Source: Paenalicyclobacillus ferrooxydans (GTDB lineage: Bacteria; Bacillota; Bacilli; Alicyclobacillales; Alicyclobacillaceae). From it: 64,000 nucleotides of DNA. The notes beneath the pieces are model-generated. The model was not told where the DNA came from. It searched no databases and worked only from the letters and a program-made list of their open reading frames with translations. Made by a program: the position numbers and the translations under genes. The number at the start of each line of letters is the position of its first letter. Positions within the stretch are counted from its first letter, which is position 1. Location of the stretch: the NCBI RefSeq assembly GCF_001399675.1, contig NZ_LJCO01000042.1, forward strand, positions 1 to 64,000, read 5' to 3'. Below, piece after piece: positions 15,916 to 24,466 of this stretch.

Positions 15916-16779
15916 CTAGCACTCAGACCACATGCGAATTGCATTTGCTAAACTAACATAAGTACCGAACTTACACTCTTCTAATCCCTCAAACTCAATG
16001 GAAAGATATCCATCATAATCTGATGCTTTAATAAGTGTCATAATTTCTCGCAAATGGAGGTCACCCTGACCCAAAATCGCTCCTCGTAAAAACGTACCCG
16101 ACACCGACCGGAACCATCCTTCATTAGGATCTTGTTGTTCAGAGCGGACATGGAAATCCTTAAGATGAACCATGGATGCTAGAGAAAGGTTCTTTTTTAC
16201 AGATATATAGGGGCTTTCATCTACGCATAAGAAGTTACCGACATCTAGTGTTGTTCTAAAATTCCAGCGATTTACGGCCTTCACAATCCTTTGAACCCTA
16301 TCTGCCGACTGTACGTAATACCCATGGTTTTCGATGCTCGTTACTATACCGTACTGGGAAGCATAATCGGCAATCTCCTGACAGGCCTCCACAAACATTG
16401 GAAATTCATATTCAAACGTCTCGGTAGATGTTTCTTCGATAGGACGCCAAGACACATCATGTCTCATTCGCTTTACGCCTAATCGATGTGCAATTTCAAC
16501 TTCATTTTGTACACGTTCCACCTCCTCGTAAAATTCTTTCTCAGTTGGTTGAGAAAAATTTGCGGAAATTGCGTAATTAGAGATATCCAAGCCGGTGTCT
16601 AGTGACTTTTGGAGAATTTGTTCTACCAAACTGAGGTCGTCGTGCAAAGAGAAACCCATCGGGACAATTTCAACATGTTCTCCACCATTCTCGGAAGTCC
16701 AAGCAAATACATCCAGAACAGTCATTTCCCCGTGTTGGATAGCCCGGTACAGACTATAAGTGCTGACACCAAGTTTCAT
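15916..16779 (-). CDS. Sugar phosphate isomerase/epimerase family TIM barrel
   Basis: A 287-residue protein of the xylose-isomerase-like (AP_endonuc_2) fold. The putative divalent-metal ligands appear in order: Glu in TSIENHGYY, Asp in TTLDVGNFL, His in SMVHLKDFH and Glu in LSIEFEGLEE. Members isomerise or epimerise sugars, or act as beta-eliminases on 3-keto-glycosides. It is the last gene of the operon and its ATG overlaps the stop of nagB copy 2 by four bases (ATGA), implying translational coupling. It has only distant similarity to the other TIM barrel of this operon at 23256. The exact substrate is unknown. Confidence 0.83.
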   Translation of the reverse strand: MKLGVSTYSLYRAIQHGEMTVLDVFAWTSENGGEHVEIVPMGFSLHDDLSLVEQILQKSLDTGLDISNYAISANFSQPTEKEFYEEVERVQNEVEIAHRLGVKRMRHDVSWRPIEETSTETFEYEFPMFVEACQEIADYASQYGIVTSIENHGYYVQSADRVQRIVKAVNRWNFRTTLDVGNFLCVDESPYISVKKNLSLASMVHLKDFHVRSEQQDPNEGWFRSVSGTFLRGAILGQGDLHLREIMTLIKASDYDGYLSIEFEGLEECKFGTYVSLANAIRMWSEC

Positions 16780-17528
16780 CTGACTACCTCCATCACATAC
16801 GAGTCATAATTTAATCCTGCGGCACTTTCCCTGTCTAGGACAAAGGTCACATCGCGGTGCAGCTGTAAAATGCTCGCCGGCATATCTGTTCGTACAACAC
16901 CATGAACCGCTTTCCCAATGATGTCTTCTTTTTCCTTGCCAAAAGCCATTAAAACAATTTTCTTCGCCTGCAAAATGGCTTGCACACCCATAGTTATGGC
17001 TCGCCGAGGAACCTCATCAATCGTATTAAAAAAGCGTGAATTGCTGCAGATGGTCTCAGGACTTAAGTCAACGACATGGGTACGAGACACGAGTAAGTCG
17101 TCAGGTTCATTGAAACCAATATGACCATTGACACCAATACCCAGAATTTGAAAATCAATTGGGTTTTCTCGAATAATTTCGTCGTAACGGTTACATTCTC
17201 TTTCTAGATCTTCAACAGTTCCGTTCGGAATATAAATGTTTTCTGGTGATATGTGAATGTGGGAAAATAAGTGGTCATTCATAAAACAGTGATAGCTCTG
17301 TACATGTGATGGTGGTAAACCGATATATTCGTCGAGATTTATCGTCACTACACTCGACAGATCTAATCCGCATTGTCCCAGACCTACAAGTGCGCGATAA
17401 AATGGGACAGCCGTGCTCCCTGTTGCTAAGCCCAGCACAGCTCGTGGGTTCTCTTCTACCACGCGTTCGGTTAATGATGCTGCATAAAGTCCTGCTTCAA
17501 TAGCTGTGTCAAAAACTCGAATATTCAA
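16776..17528 (-). CDS. nagB: Glucosamine-6-phosphate deaminase (copy 2)
   Basis: A 250-residue NagB with the same catalytic motifs as copy 1 (INLDEYIGL, GIGVNGHIGFNEP) and high similarity along its length. It should deaminate glucosamine 6-phosphate, or a close amino-sugar phosphate, to the keto sugar and ammonia. It is embedded in the leftward operon, 66 bp after a Gfo/Idh oxidoreductase and overlapping the downstream TIM barrel. The presence of a second full copy here, with its own regulation, suggests that this operon releases an amino sugar phosphate as a product. Confidence 0.9.
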   Translation of the reverse strand: MNIRVFDTAIEAGLYAASLTERVVEENPRAVLGLATGSTAVPFYRALVGLGQCGLDLSSVVTINLDEYIGLPPSHVQSYHCFMNDHLFSHIHISPENIYIPNGTVEDLERECNRYDEIIRENPIDFQILGIGVNGHIGFNEPDDLLVSRTHVVDLSPETICSNSRFFNTIDEVPRRAITMGVQAILQAKKIVLMAFGKEKEDIIGKAVHGVVRTDMPASILQLHRDVTFVLDRESAAGLNYDSYVMEVVR

Positions 17529-17593
17529 TATCCTATCCCCTTAGCGAACATATTCAAGTTTTTCGTTTCATTTATTCCATGTCCTGAAAAACA

Positions 17594-18664
17594 TTACACC
17601 CTAACTTCCCTCCACTCTTTGGCCGATGTGGCTATCATATTTAACATCCGAACAATTTCACGCCCTTGGGAAACATCACTTACTGGCTTGCACCGAGTTT
17701 TTACACACGTGAGAAAATGGTCGATTTCCTGGTCATAAAGGGAACCCATGCCCACATTAATCGGCGTTGTGGCAAGAGCTCCTTGGTCCACAGTAACGAC
17801 TTGAGCCGGATCGGTCGATATGCCCCCACGAGTTCCAAAAAGCTCTAGCTTTAACCCGCCATCCTCAGGACTATTGACGGCCCAGGCAACCTCCATTTGT
17901 AAGACACTCCCGTTATCAAATCTCAGAAAAGCAGCTGCAAAGTCCTCGGTAGTGAAAATCTCGTTGTTCGCATTTTGCTTTGATAAAGCCTCCCAAGTGT
18001 GCAGGTAGTCCACCCTATCGGCACCGATAGCTTTGGTCATCATTCCGCTAACAGACTGTATCTTGTGCATTCCTGTAAGCCACCAAGCCAAATCTAAAGC
18101 GTGTACACCTAGATCCATCAGGGGTCCCCCGCCGGAAACAGCCTCGTTTGTAAACCACCCCTTAGGAACGCCTCTGCGCCGCAAAATCCTTACCTTGCCA
18201 TAATAGACATCTCCGAGATCTCCGTTATCAATAAACCTCTTCATGACCTGTACATCCGTCCGGTATCGGTGCGACATTCCGACCATCACGACTCGATCCG
18301 TTGCTGCGGTCATGTCATATATTTCATCTGCCTCAGAAAGGGTGGTGCATAAGGGTTTTTCTACGAGTACATCCACACCGTACTGCAGTGCCTGTAACAC
18401 ATAGCCCGCATGCGCTGTATTCGGAGTACAAATACTCACAGCATTTATTGTGTGTGACTGTACCATGTCTTCAAATGATCCATATACCTTTGGAACCGGC
18501 CTGCCTGTTTCGCGGCCGAACTGCACCGAAGCTTCTTGTACGCGGTCAGTCTCCGTGTCAACAAATGCAACAATCTCTACATCATCACGCTTGGCATATG
18601 ACTTTAGATGAGCGATTGTGGCTATCGCTCCTAATCCAACAATACCGACTCTCACTTTCCTCAC
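17594..18664 (-). CDS. Gfo/Idh/MocA family oxidoreductase (A)
   Basis: A 356-residue NAD(P)-dependent dehydrogenase. The N-terminal Rossmann motif is VGIVGLGAIATIAH and the family signature EKPLCTTLSEAD follows at about 95-106. The C-terminal half carries the GG.LMDLGVHALDL segment with the usual His. Members oxidise or reduce a hydroxyl or keto group on sugars, often at C3 of a glycoside. The GTG at 18664 is chosen because GGAGGTG lies seven bases upstream; a longer start would add an N-terminal stretch overlapping the previous gene. It lies between the MFS gene and nagB copy 2 in the operon. Confidence 0.87.
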   Translation of the reverse strand: MRKVRVGIVGLGAIATIAHLKSYAKRDDVEIVAFVDTETDRVQEASVQFGRETGRPVPKVYGSFEDMVQSHTINAVSICTPNTAHAGYVLQALQYGVDVLVEKPLCTTLSEADEIYDMTAATDRVVMVGMSHRYRTDVQVMKRFIDNGDLGDVYYGKVRILRRRGVPKGWFTNEAVSGGGPLMDLGVHALDLAWWLTGMHKIQSVSGMMTKAIGADRVDYLHTWEALSKQNANNEIFTTEDFAAAFLRFDNGSVLQMEVAWAVNSPEDGGLKLELFGTRGGISTDPAQVVTVDQGALATTPINVGMGSLYDQEIDHFLTCVKTRCKPVSDVSQGREIVRMLNMIATSAKEWREVRV

Positions 18665-18728
18665 AGAAAAACACCTCCATACAAATCCTTTGTGTACATA
18701 TTTAGCAATAATGAATATCGCAATCAGA

Positions 18729-19928
18729 CTATAAAGAATCCACAGAGGTTTTATGGGATTCAATCTGCATACGGTAATACAACCATATCATCAGCACAAT
18801 CCCTGAACCGGCAAACAAGGACGATACACGGTACAATACAGCAGGTCCGAGTCTATTAAAAACCTCTCCACCAACGACACTACCAACAACCACCGCCAAA
18901 CCTACATTAACAGCACTGTACAACGTCTGCGCGGATGCGCGATTTCTTTCATCACTTGCTTGATTGGCTAAAGCAACACCTGCTGCATAAGTAAAGCTGA
19001 ATGAAACACCGTGTAACATTTGGAGCAACAGCAAAACCGAGGTCGGCGGTTCAAAACTCATTAGGACCCATCGAAACAAAAACACTGAAGCACCAATAAT
19101 ATAAATGAGGATTGGATTCCACTTTGTGAATAGTCGACCGACGGAAAATAAAAATGGAAGTTCACACAACGCACCCAGGGAATAAACGACACCTAGCCAA
19201 GCCATCGGCCGCCCTAGACTATGGTAATACAACGCATAGAAATTATTGTTAATCGATACACTAACTGATACAAGAAAGGTAAACGCCAATACCAAACGAA
19301 ACAATTTGTTCTTTAAAAGCCTGCCAATCTCAAAAAGAAAATGCGTCTTCGTATGAATAGTACCCATTCTGAGTTCAGTGTCACTAGTCTTCAGAGGATA
19401 AAACATCCATCCGGTTACTGCTAGGAGAACCGCCATCATATAAACAATAGGTAATACCTTGATACCCGCACGCTCATAGATAAGCCCAGTTAATAGAACA
19501 GACACGGACCACCCGATCGAGCCGAACAATCTTGCCCTCCCGAATTTTCGGATACCTATTTGCCGCACTGTCACGCTGTCCACAATTGGCCCTACAGCTG
19601 CCTGCGTTCCGGCGTAAAGTGCCATGATGGGTACCCACATCACAACGTGTCGTACGTGTCTGGAAAATAAAAGGGCAATTGAAGGAACCACTAAACAGAG
19701 CGTAATCCACCATCGAACGCTCCCTACACGATCAACAAGGGTTCCCCATAATGGTTGGGTAACGAGCCCTACCGTGGGGAGAACAGCTAAAATAAGGCCG
19801 ATTTGCACACTTGAGAGACCATGTGCTATCAGATATAGACTTGCATAAGGGCCAAAGGCCGACACGGGGAGAAAGAAGAGAAAGTAAAACAACCCCATTC
19901 GGCCCAAAACAGAAAAATGAGTTTTCAC
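18729..19928 (-). CDS. MFS transporter (MFS_1_like, sugar type)
   Basis: A 399-residue 12-helix transporter with PLWGTLVDRVGSVRW in the cytoplasmic loop between helices 2 and 3. It is homologous to the protein at 13214-14356 and probably imports a small sugar or glycoside by proton symport. Its GTG start overlaps the TGA of the upstream oxidoreductase by four bases, so the two are translationally coupled. The gene ends 65 bp before the next oxidoreductase. Confidence 0.86.
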   Translation of the reverse strand: MKTHFSVLGRMGLFYFLFFLPVSAFGPYASLYLIAHGLSSVQIGLILAVLPTVGLVTQPLWGTLVDRVGSVRWWITLCLVVPSIALLFSRHVRHVVMWVPIMALYAGTQAAVGPIVDSVTVRQIGIRKFGRARLFGSIGWSVSVLLTGLIYERAGIKVLPIVYMMAVLLAVTGWMFYPLKTSDTELRMGTIHTKTHFLFEIGRLLKNKLFRLVLAFTFLVSVSVSINNNFYALYYHSLGRPMAWLGVVYSLGALCELPFLFSVGRLFTKWNPILIYIIGASVFLFRWVLMSFEPPTSVLLLLQMLHGVSFSFTYAAGVALANQASDERNRASAQTLYSAVNVGLAVVVGSVVGGEVFNRLGPAVLYRVSSLFAGSGIVLMIWLYYRMQIESHKTSVDSL

Positions 19929-20911
19929 GATAACGGCAGCGATACAGGCCTCCGAATGCGCGCGGATTCATATGCCGCCAATGCGACCTCCATGGCCCTC
20001 ATTCCATCTGTACCACTCGCTAACGGACTGCTATTGTTTGTAATGCACGCAATAAACCCATTAATCATCTCCAAATCGGGATTATCACCCCATGGTACCT
20101 GGCGGACCATATTGAGTTCGTCATCATACTGAGTGTAGTGCTGCCCAAACGCATTGACCAATGTTATGCCATCAGTACCCGTTACACGTAATGTAACATC
20201 GCCCCATGTGGGAAACGTTTTAGGACGCGACCAACTTGGATCATGACTAGCAATCACCCCATTGCAGAATTCCATCACCAGTAACCCGCAGTCATCGACT
20301 GGGCTGTCTGAGAAACGTCTGTCGACCTCGGCATAGACTTCTGCAATTTCACTTCCGATGTACCACCGCATTATATCGATGACGTGTACTGTATGGTCGA
20401 GAACCGCTCCACCACCAGATAACTGCATGTCATTAAACCAACCGCCAGGATTTTGACCGCGGTTAGTTCCCGTCAGCGCTAAAATTCTCCCTAATGATCC
20501 ACTATCAATCTGTTTTTTCACATACTGCAGGGGCGTGCTAAACCTAATGGGGAAGGCTGTTTGTAGTTTGACGTCATTTTTCTCACAAGCGGTAATCATT
20601 GCATTTGCGTCAGCGATCGTGGTTGCCAGGGGTTTTTCACAAAGTATGTGTTTGTGAGCTTCTGCTGCAGCAACGACCATTTCTGCATGGTGAACATTCT
20701 CACTGCATACAATAACGGCGTCAAAATCCCCATATTGTAACGCATCCTGATAGTCTTTGTAGTACGTCGCACCAAATTTTCTAGCCGCAGCCTCACCACG
20801 TTCTTCGTGGCTGTCAGCCACAACGGTTAACTGCGCGTCATGGATGTGTTGCAGTGCCTGAGCATAACTGTATGCATGCATATGTGCGAAACTAAAAATT
20901 GCGAATTTCAT
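19925..20911 (-). CDS. Gfo/Idh/MocA family oxidoreductase (B)
   Basis: A 328-residue protein. The N-terminal Rossmann segment is unusual: it begins KFAIFSFAHMHAYSYA instead of G-x-G-x-x-G, as in a known subset of this family. The EKPLATTIADANAM signature and the GGAVLDHTVHVIDIMRW segment are typical. It should oxidise or reduce a sugar hydroxyl with NAD(P). The start is four bases past the stop of oxidoreductase C, and its stop overlaps the MFS start, so three genes form a tightly coupled block. Confidence 0.86.
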   Translation of the reverse strand: MKFAIFSFAHMHAYSYAQALQHIHDAQLTVVADSHEERGEAAARKFGATYYKDYQDALQYGDFDAVIVCSENVHHAEMVVAAAEAHKHILCEKPLATTIADANAMITACEKNDVKLQTAFPIRFSTPLQYVKKQIDSGSLGRILALTGTNRGQNPGGWFNDMQLSGGGAVLDHTVHVIDIMRWYIGSEIAEVYAEVDRRFSDSPVDDCGLLVMEFCNGVIASHDPSWSRPKTFPTWGDVTLRVTGTDGITLVNAFGQHYTQYDDELNMVRQVPWGDNPDLEMINGFIACITNNSSPLASGTDGMRAMEVALAAYESARIRRPVSLPLS

Positions 20912-20914
20912 CGC

Positions 20915-21916
20915 TCACTTCTCCCCCCTGGCTTGTGATAGAGTGACAACTTCCCCAGATTGTGCTGATCTAACTGCAGCGAGGCTAATCTTCAAAGCAG
21001 CTAACGCATCTTCTGGTTCAACATCTGCGACGTCTCCAGTTCTAATACAGTGAATAAAGTGTTCTAACTCAATAAAATATGGGTTGTGAATCATGGGGCT
21101 ACTTGGTACTTCAACTGCAGCTACACCGCTCCGCTGTTGCCGAATTGCGCTATGGATGGGCACACTACCATCACTGTTATGAGTAATCAGCCCCTTATCT
21201 CCAGCAACCTCGATGGCTGTACTGAACCCTGATGGTGCGGACCATGTTCCCTCCAGATGTGCTATGACACCATTTTGAAACTTTAAACTCACATAGGCGT
21301 GGTCAAGCCGGTTTCTCTCCGCTACTAGATTCTTTGCATATACCCGTTCTACATCTCCGAAACACCAGCGAAGGAAATCAATATCATGAATCAGCAAGTC
21401 AACAATGATGGTCCCACTTAACTTACTATTGGCATACCAGTCATTGGAACCCGACGGAAATGACCCACCGCGGAATGTGCGAGCGGTTCCAACTTGGCCC
21501 AATTTTCCTTGAACAATCTGCTGACGAATGCTCCGATATTCAGGAAAAAATCTAACTACCTGACCAACAAACAGACGTACATTATGCTCCTTACAAACGC
21601 GAATACTGTCCTCAGCGTCTGACAGGTTCCTGTCGAGTGGCTTCTCACTGATAATATGTTTTCCTGCCTTTGCAGCACGGACAATATACTCCTTATGAAA
21701 AGGAGTAGGGACACATACGTCGACGACATCTGGATCTTCTGCCATCAGCAAGCTGTCCAGCGTTGAATAGGAAAAACTACCCAGTTTTTCAGCTAGTGAC
21801 TGAGCCACGTCTAATCTAGGGTCTACAATACCTCTCAGTTCCACCCCAGGCATCGACGCATAAGCTTCCGCATGCACGCTCCCCATGGTACCTGCACCAA
21901 TGACAACTACTTTCAC
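20915..21916 (-). CDS. Gfo/Idh/MocA family oxidoreductase (C), inositol-dehydrogenase-like
   Basis: A 333-residue protein with Rossmann motif VVIGAGTMGSVHAEAY, signature ISEKPLDRNLSDAED and IVDLLIHDIDFLRW with the catalytic-site Asp and His arrangement. It looks closest to inositol 2-dehydrogenase/scyllo-inositol types, but no other inositol gene is present, so another polyol or glycoside is more likely. The GTG at 21916 is preferred (AAAGGGG upstream) over the GTG at 21937. It lies 40 bp downstream of the ROK regulator gene. Confidence 0.86.
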   Translation of the reverse strand: MKVVVIGAGTMGSVHAEAYASMPGVELRGIVDPRLDVAQSLAEKLGSFSYSTLDSLLMAEDPDVVDVCVPTPFHKEYIVRAAKAGKHIISEKPLDRNLSDAEDSIRVCKEHNVRLFVGQVVRFFPEYRSIRQQIVQGKLGQVGTARTFRGGSFPSGSNDWYANSKLSGTIIVDLLIHDIDFLRWCFGDVERVYAKNLVAERNRLDHAYVSLKFQNGVIAHLEGTWSAPSGFSTAIEVAGDKGLITHNSDGSVPIHSAIRQQRSGVAAVEVPSSPMIHNPYFIELEHFIHCIRTGDVADVEPEDALAALKISLAAVRSAQSGEVVTLSQARGEK

Positions 21917-21956
21917 GTTGATTACATCCCCTTTCACGTGTCACTGCCTAATAAAA

Positions 21957-23153
21957 TCAAGAATTCGTTGCAGCATATCTCGGAAACAAAACATCAGACG
22001 ATATAGGAAACAGATAGTTAATACTCAACGAGGCCACACCTATAAGCCCAGCCTGACTACCTAAACTCGAACGACGTACGACAAGACCCTCTCTAAGTTC
22101 CGGAAGTGTATCCTTGGCGTATTCACGGATCACCTGAATAAACAAATCACTCGTCATACACACTCCTCCCCCCAGCACCACTGCGTCAAGATTCAACATG
22201 TTGATGTGATTCGCAATGACAACCCCAGTGACTTCAGCTGCCTCCCTGATGACCGATGCGGCTAAGACGTCTCCTGAATTTGCTCGAAATGCCAGTTCGT
22301 AAAAGGACTCTATTAAACGCCCACTTTTCTGTTGGTAGTCCCTTATCATTCCCGGCGCCGAAGAAACAGTCTCCAGACAGCCGCGACGACCACATGTACA
22401 CTGCAACCCATCTGAGGAAACTTTGATATGCCCAACTTCCCCGGCAAGCCCCCGTGCTCCTCTATATAACTGTCCATTAAACACCAACCCTGAACCAACA
22501 CCTGTGTCAACCGATACATACAGCATGTTGTCGATTCGCATTTCGTGCAATGAATTGTACTGAAATTCTCCATATGCAGCCGCGTTAGAGTCGTTTTGTA
22601 CAATCACAAGTGACGACAAATCCTTTTCAAGATGTTCTCTTAAATTGAAATGGTGCCAGCCCAAGTTATCTGCTTCTAACACTGTTCCATCAGAGCCGAT
22701 CAACCCGGGCGTAGCTACGCCAACACCCAAAACATTCCGACTTTTAATTTTACAGTCATCTTGCAAACGTAATAATCCATCTCGTAATTGGGTATATAAC
22801 TTATCTCCTTGTGAACACAGTTCTTTAGAGGTTTGCATAGTTACGACCTGTAGTGACAGGTCTACAATTCCGAAGCAGAGAGAAGGTCCTGTTAAATCTG
22901 CTGCGAGAAAGTATCCGCCTACCGGATTCACCTCCAGTAACACCGGGCGGCGCCCTCCGGTTGACACTGCACGCCCACATTCGCGAATCAAGCCGCGTTC
23001 CTCTAGCGTTGATGTAATCACGGAAACTGTGCTGCCAGCCAATCCCGTAATTTCACATATGCTAGTACGAGAGATAGGCCCACTTTCTCGAATCAATCTA
23101 AAAATCAACCCAAGGTTAAAATCTCTAAGTTGCGAGTGATTCTTTACATCCAT
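21957..23153 (-). CDS. ROK family transcriptional regulator (NagC/XylR type)
   Basis: A 398-residue repressor-type protein. Residues about 10-75 form a winged helix (ISRTSICEITGLAGSTVSVI, then ERGLIRECG and the GRRPVLL wing). The ROK sugar-binding domain follows, with GVGVATPGLIG, DTGVGSGLVFNG and the zinc site GEVGHIKVSSDG-CTCGRRGCLE. Family members bind a sugar or sugar phosphate and then release DNA. It is the second gene of the operon it probably controls. The shared boxes at 24397-24447 and 38481-38534 are the most likely operators, which is inference. It is not a kinase: the HTH is intact. Confidence 0.9.
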   Translation of the reverse strand: MDVKNHSQLRDFNLGLIFRLIRESGPISRTSICEITGLAGSTVSVITSTLEERGLIRECGRAVSTGGRRPVLLEVNPVGGYFLAADLTGPSLCFGIVDLSLQVVTMQTSKELCSQGDKLYTQLRDGLLRLQDDCKIKSRNVLGVGVATPGLIGSDGTVLEADNLGWHHFNLREHLEKDLSSLVIVQNDSNAAAYGEFQYNSLHEMRIDNMLYVSVDTGVGSGLVFNGQLYRGARGLAGEVGHIKVSSDGLQCTCGRRGCLETVSSAPGMIRDYQQKSGRLIESFYELAFRANSGDVLAASVIREAAEVTGVVIANHINMLNLDAVVLGGGVCMTSDLFIQVIREYAKDTLPELREGLVVRRSSLGSQAGLIGVASLSINYLFPISSDVLFPRYAATNS

Positions 23154-23255
23154 GCCTTACCCCTTCTCTACGTATCAGTAATCAACATGTAAGTCATATT
23201 CAATCCCGCATTAGTACCCTATCAAATCTAGCCGATATGCACCGCATACTCTCTC

Positions 23256-24077
23256 CTACATTTCTAAGATAACATCCATCTGGCGGGAAATATCAAAAGC
23301 TGACTGATACACGTTGTTTGCATATGGAGGGATCTCTGCTGTTAGGACGTCGTCATATCCTATCTCACGCAGTTCTTTAACAACGATTGGCCAATTGACA
23401 TCTCCAGCGAGCAAGGGGACAAAGCCATTAATATTCCCTACCTTTATGGAGAAATCTTTGATGTGTACTTTCTTGATCCGTTCTCCTAGGATAGAAATCC
23501 AATGTTGAGGGTATCCGAACTGAAGCACGTTCCCAATATCGAAATAGATACCGACTGACGGAGTCCCCATGTCATCAACATATTGCTTCATTTCCCGTGG
23601 GGACAACAAAAACTTATTCCATACATTTTCGACGCCAATGCAAACCCCAAGTTCTGCGGCAATATTCGAAAGTGCCCACAGTGCATCTTGGCTCCGCTTA
23701 TAACATTCGTCGTAATTTACTTCGGGTGTGACAACTCCCGGCACAACCAGTACAGTATTCGCTCCTAGCACAGCAGCCAGTTCGAGTTGTTTGCGAACAA
23801 TAGCCATTCCACGCCCCCGGATTTCGGGGTCATCAGAGCTCAGCGGGTAAGTCCAAAGCAAACCGGTGGACACGCTCAATAACTGCAAGTTCCTATCTGA
23901 TGCGTTCCGTGCAATCAGACGAGCTTCACTAGTACTCGTGGATGGAGTCAGTCCAATCCCCTGCTCATCATTTAAGTTCAGTTCGACCGCAGAAAAACCT
24001 GCTTTAGCAGCAACATCTAAGACTTCAGGAAGGGGCGTTCCCTCGGCAAAGCACCACTGATTAATAGCCTTCTTCAT
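23256..24077 (-). CDS. Sugar phosphate isomerase/epimerase family TIM barrel (hydroxypyruvate-isomerase-like)
   Basis: A 273-residue TIM-barrel protein of the xylose-isomerase-like fold. Likely metal ligands are Glu in IGVENVWNKF, Asp in IYFDIGNVL, His in KKVHIKDFS and Glu in LTAEIPPY. The family includes tagatose 3-epimerases, hydroxypyruvate isomerases and 3-keto-glycoside lyases. It is the first gene of the eight-gene operon, about 340 bp downstream of the promoter at 24424-24447. Substrate unknown. Confidence 0.84.
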   Translation of the reverse strand: MKKAINQWCFAEGTPLPEVLDVAAKAGFSAVELNLNDEQGIGLTPSTSTSEARLIARNASDRNLQLLSVSTGLLWTYPLSSDDPEIRGRGMAIVRKQLELAAVLGANTVLVVPGVVTPEVNYDECYKRSQDALWALSNIAAELGVCIGVENVWNKFLLSPREMKQYVDDMGTPSVGIYFDIGNVLQFGYPQHWISILGERIKKVHIKDFSIKVGNINGFVPLLAGDVNWPIVVKELREIGYDDVLTAEIPPYANNVYQSAFDISRQMDVILEM

Positions 24078-24396
24078 TGGCTACTCTCTCACCTCACTTT
24101 TAAATTACTACACCCTGAAAGTTCGCTACTGAAACACTCAAATAACTTGCCAGTGAAAATGAGTTAAATCTTGCGCCAGCTGTGGCAGAAGTAAGTCTCC
24201 ATAGACATAAGAATTCTATAACGACTCCACTCTTCACGAAGGGCAACCTCGGTAGCGTTCCATGGTCGGTCTCAGCAGATTCAGTTTAATATTTCTGTTG
24301 ACAAAGTGCTCAAAATCCGCAGAACAAACAGATTTTTACGCCTATTACCTGGAATACAAACAGTTACGTCGTAGACGCCGAACTAAATCAAAGCTA

Positions 24397-24447
24397 ACTT
24401 ATTTCGTTCGTCGATAAAAGAATAGTACAAACAAAATATTTTGTAAA
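24397..24447 (-). promoter_or_regulatory. Promoter and putative ROK operator of the eight-gene operon
   Basis: On the minus strand TTTACA (24442-24447), a 17-bp spacer and TATTCT (24419-24424) make a SigA promoter. Immediately downstream of the -10, 24397-24419 is 21/23 identical to 38481-38503 in front of the ABC operon; on the plus strand the common core reads TTCGTTCKTCGATAAAA. The segment around the -35 is also shared. A repressor bound here would overlap the transcription start. I infer the ROK protein of this operon as the ligand-controlled repressor. Confidence 0.65.
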
Positions 24448-24466
24448 GTCTGTGGGTTCGATAAGT

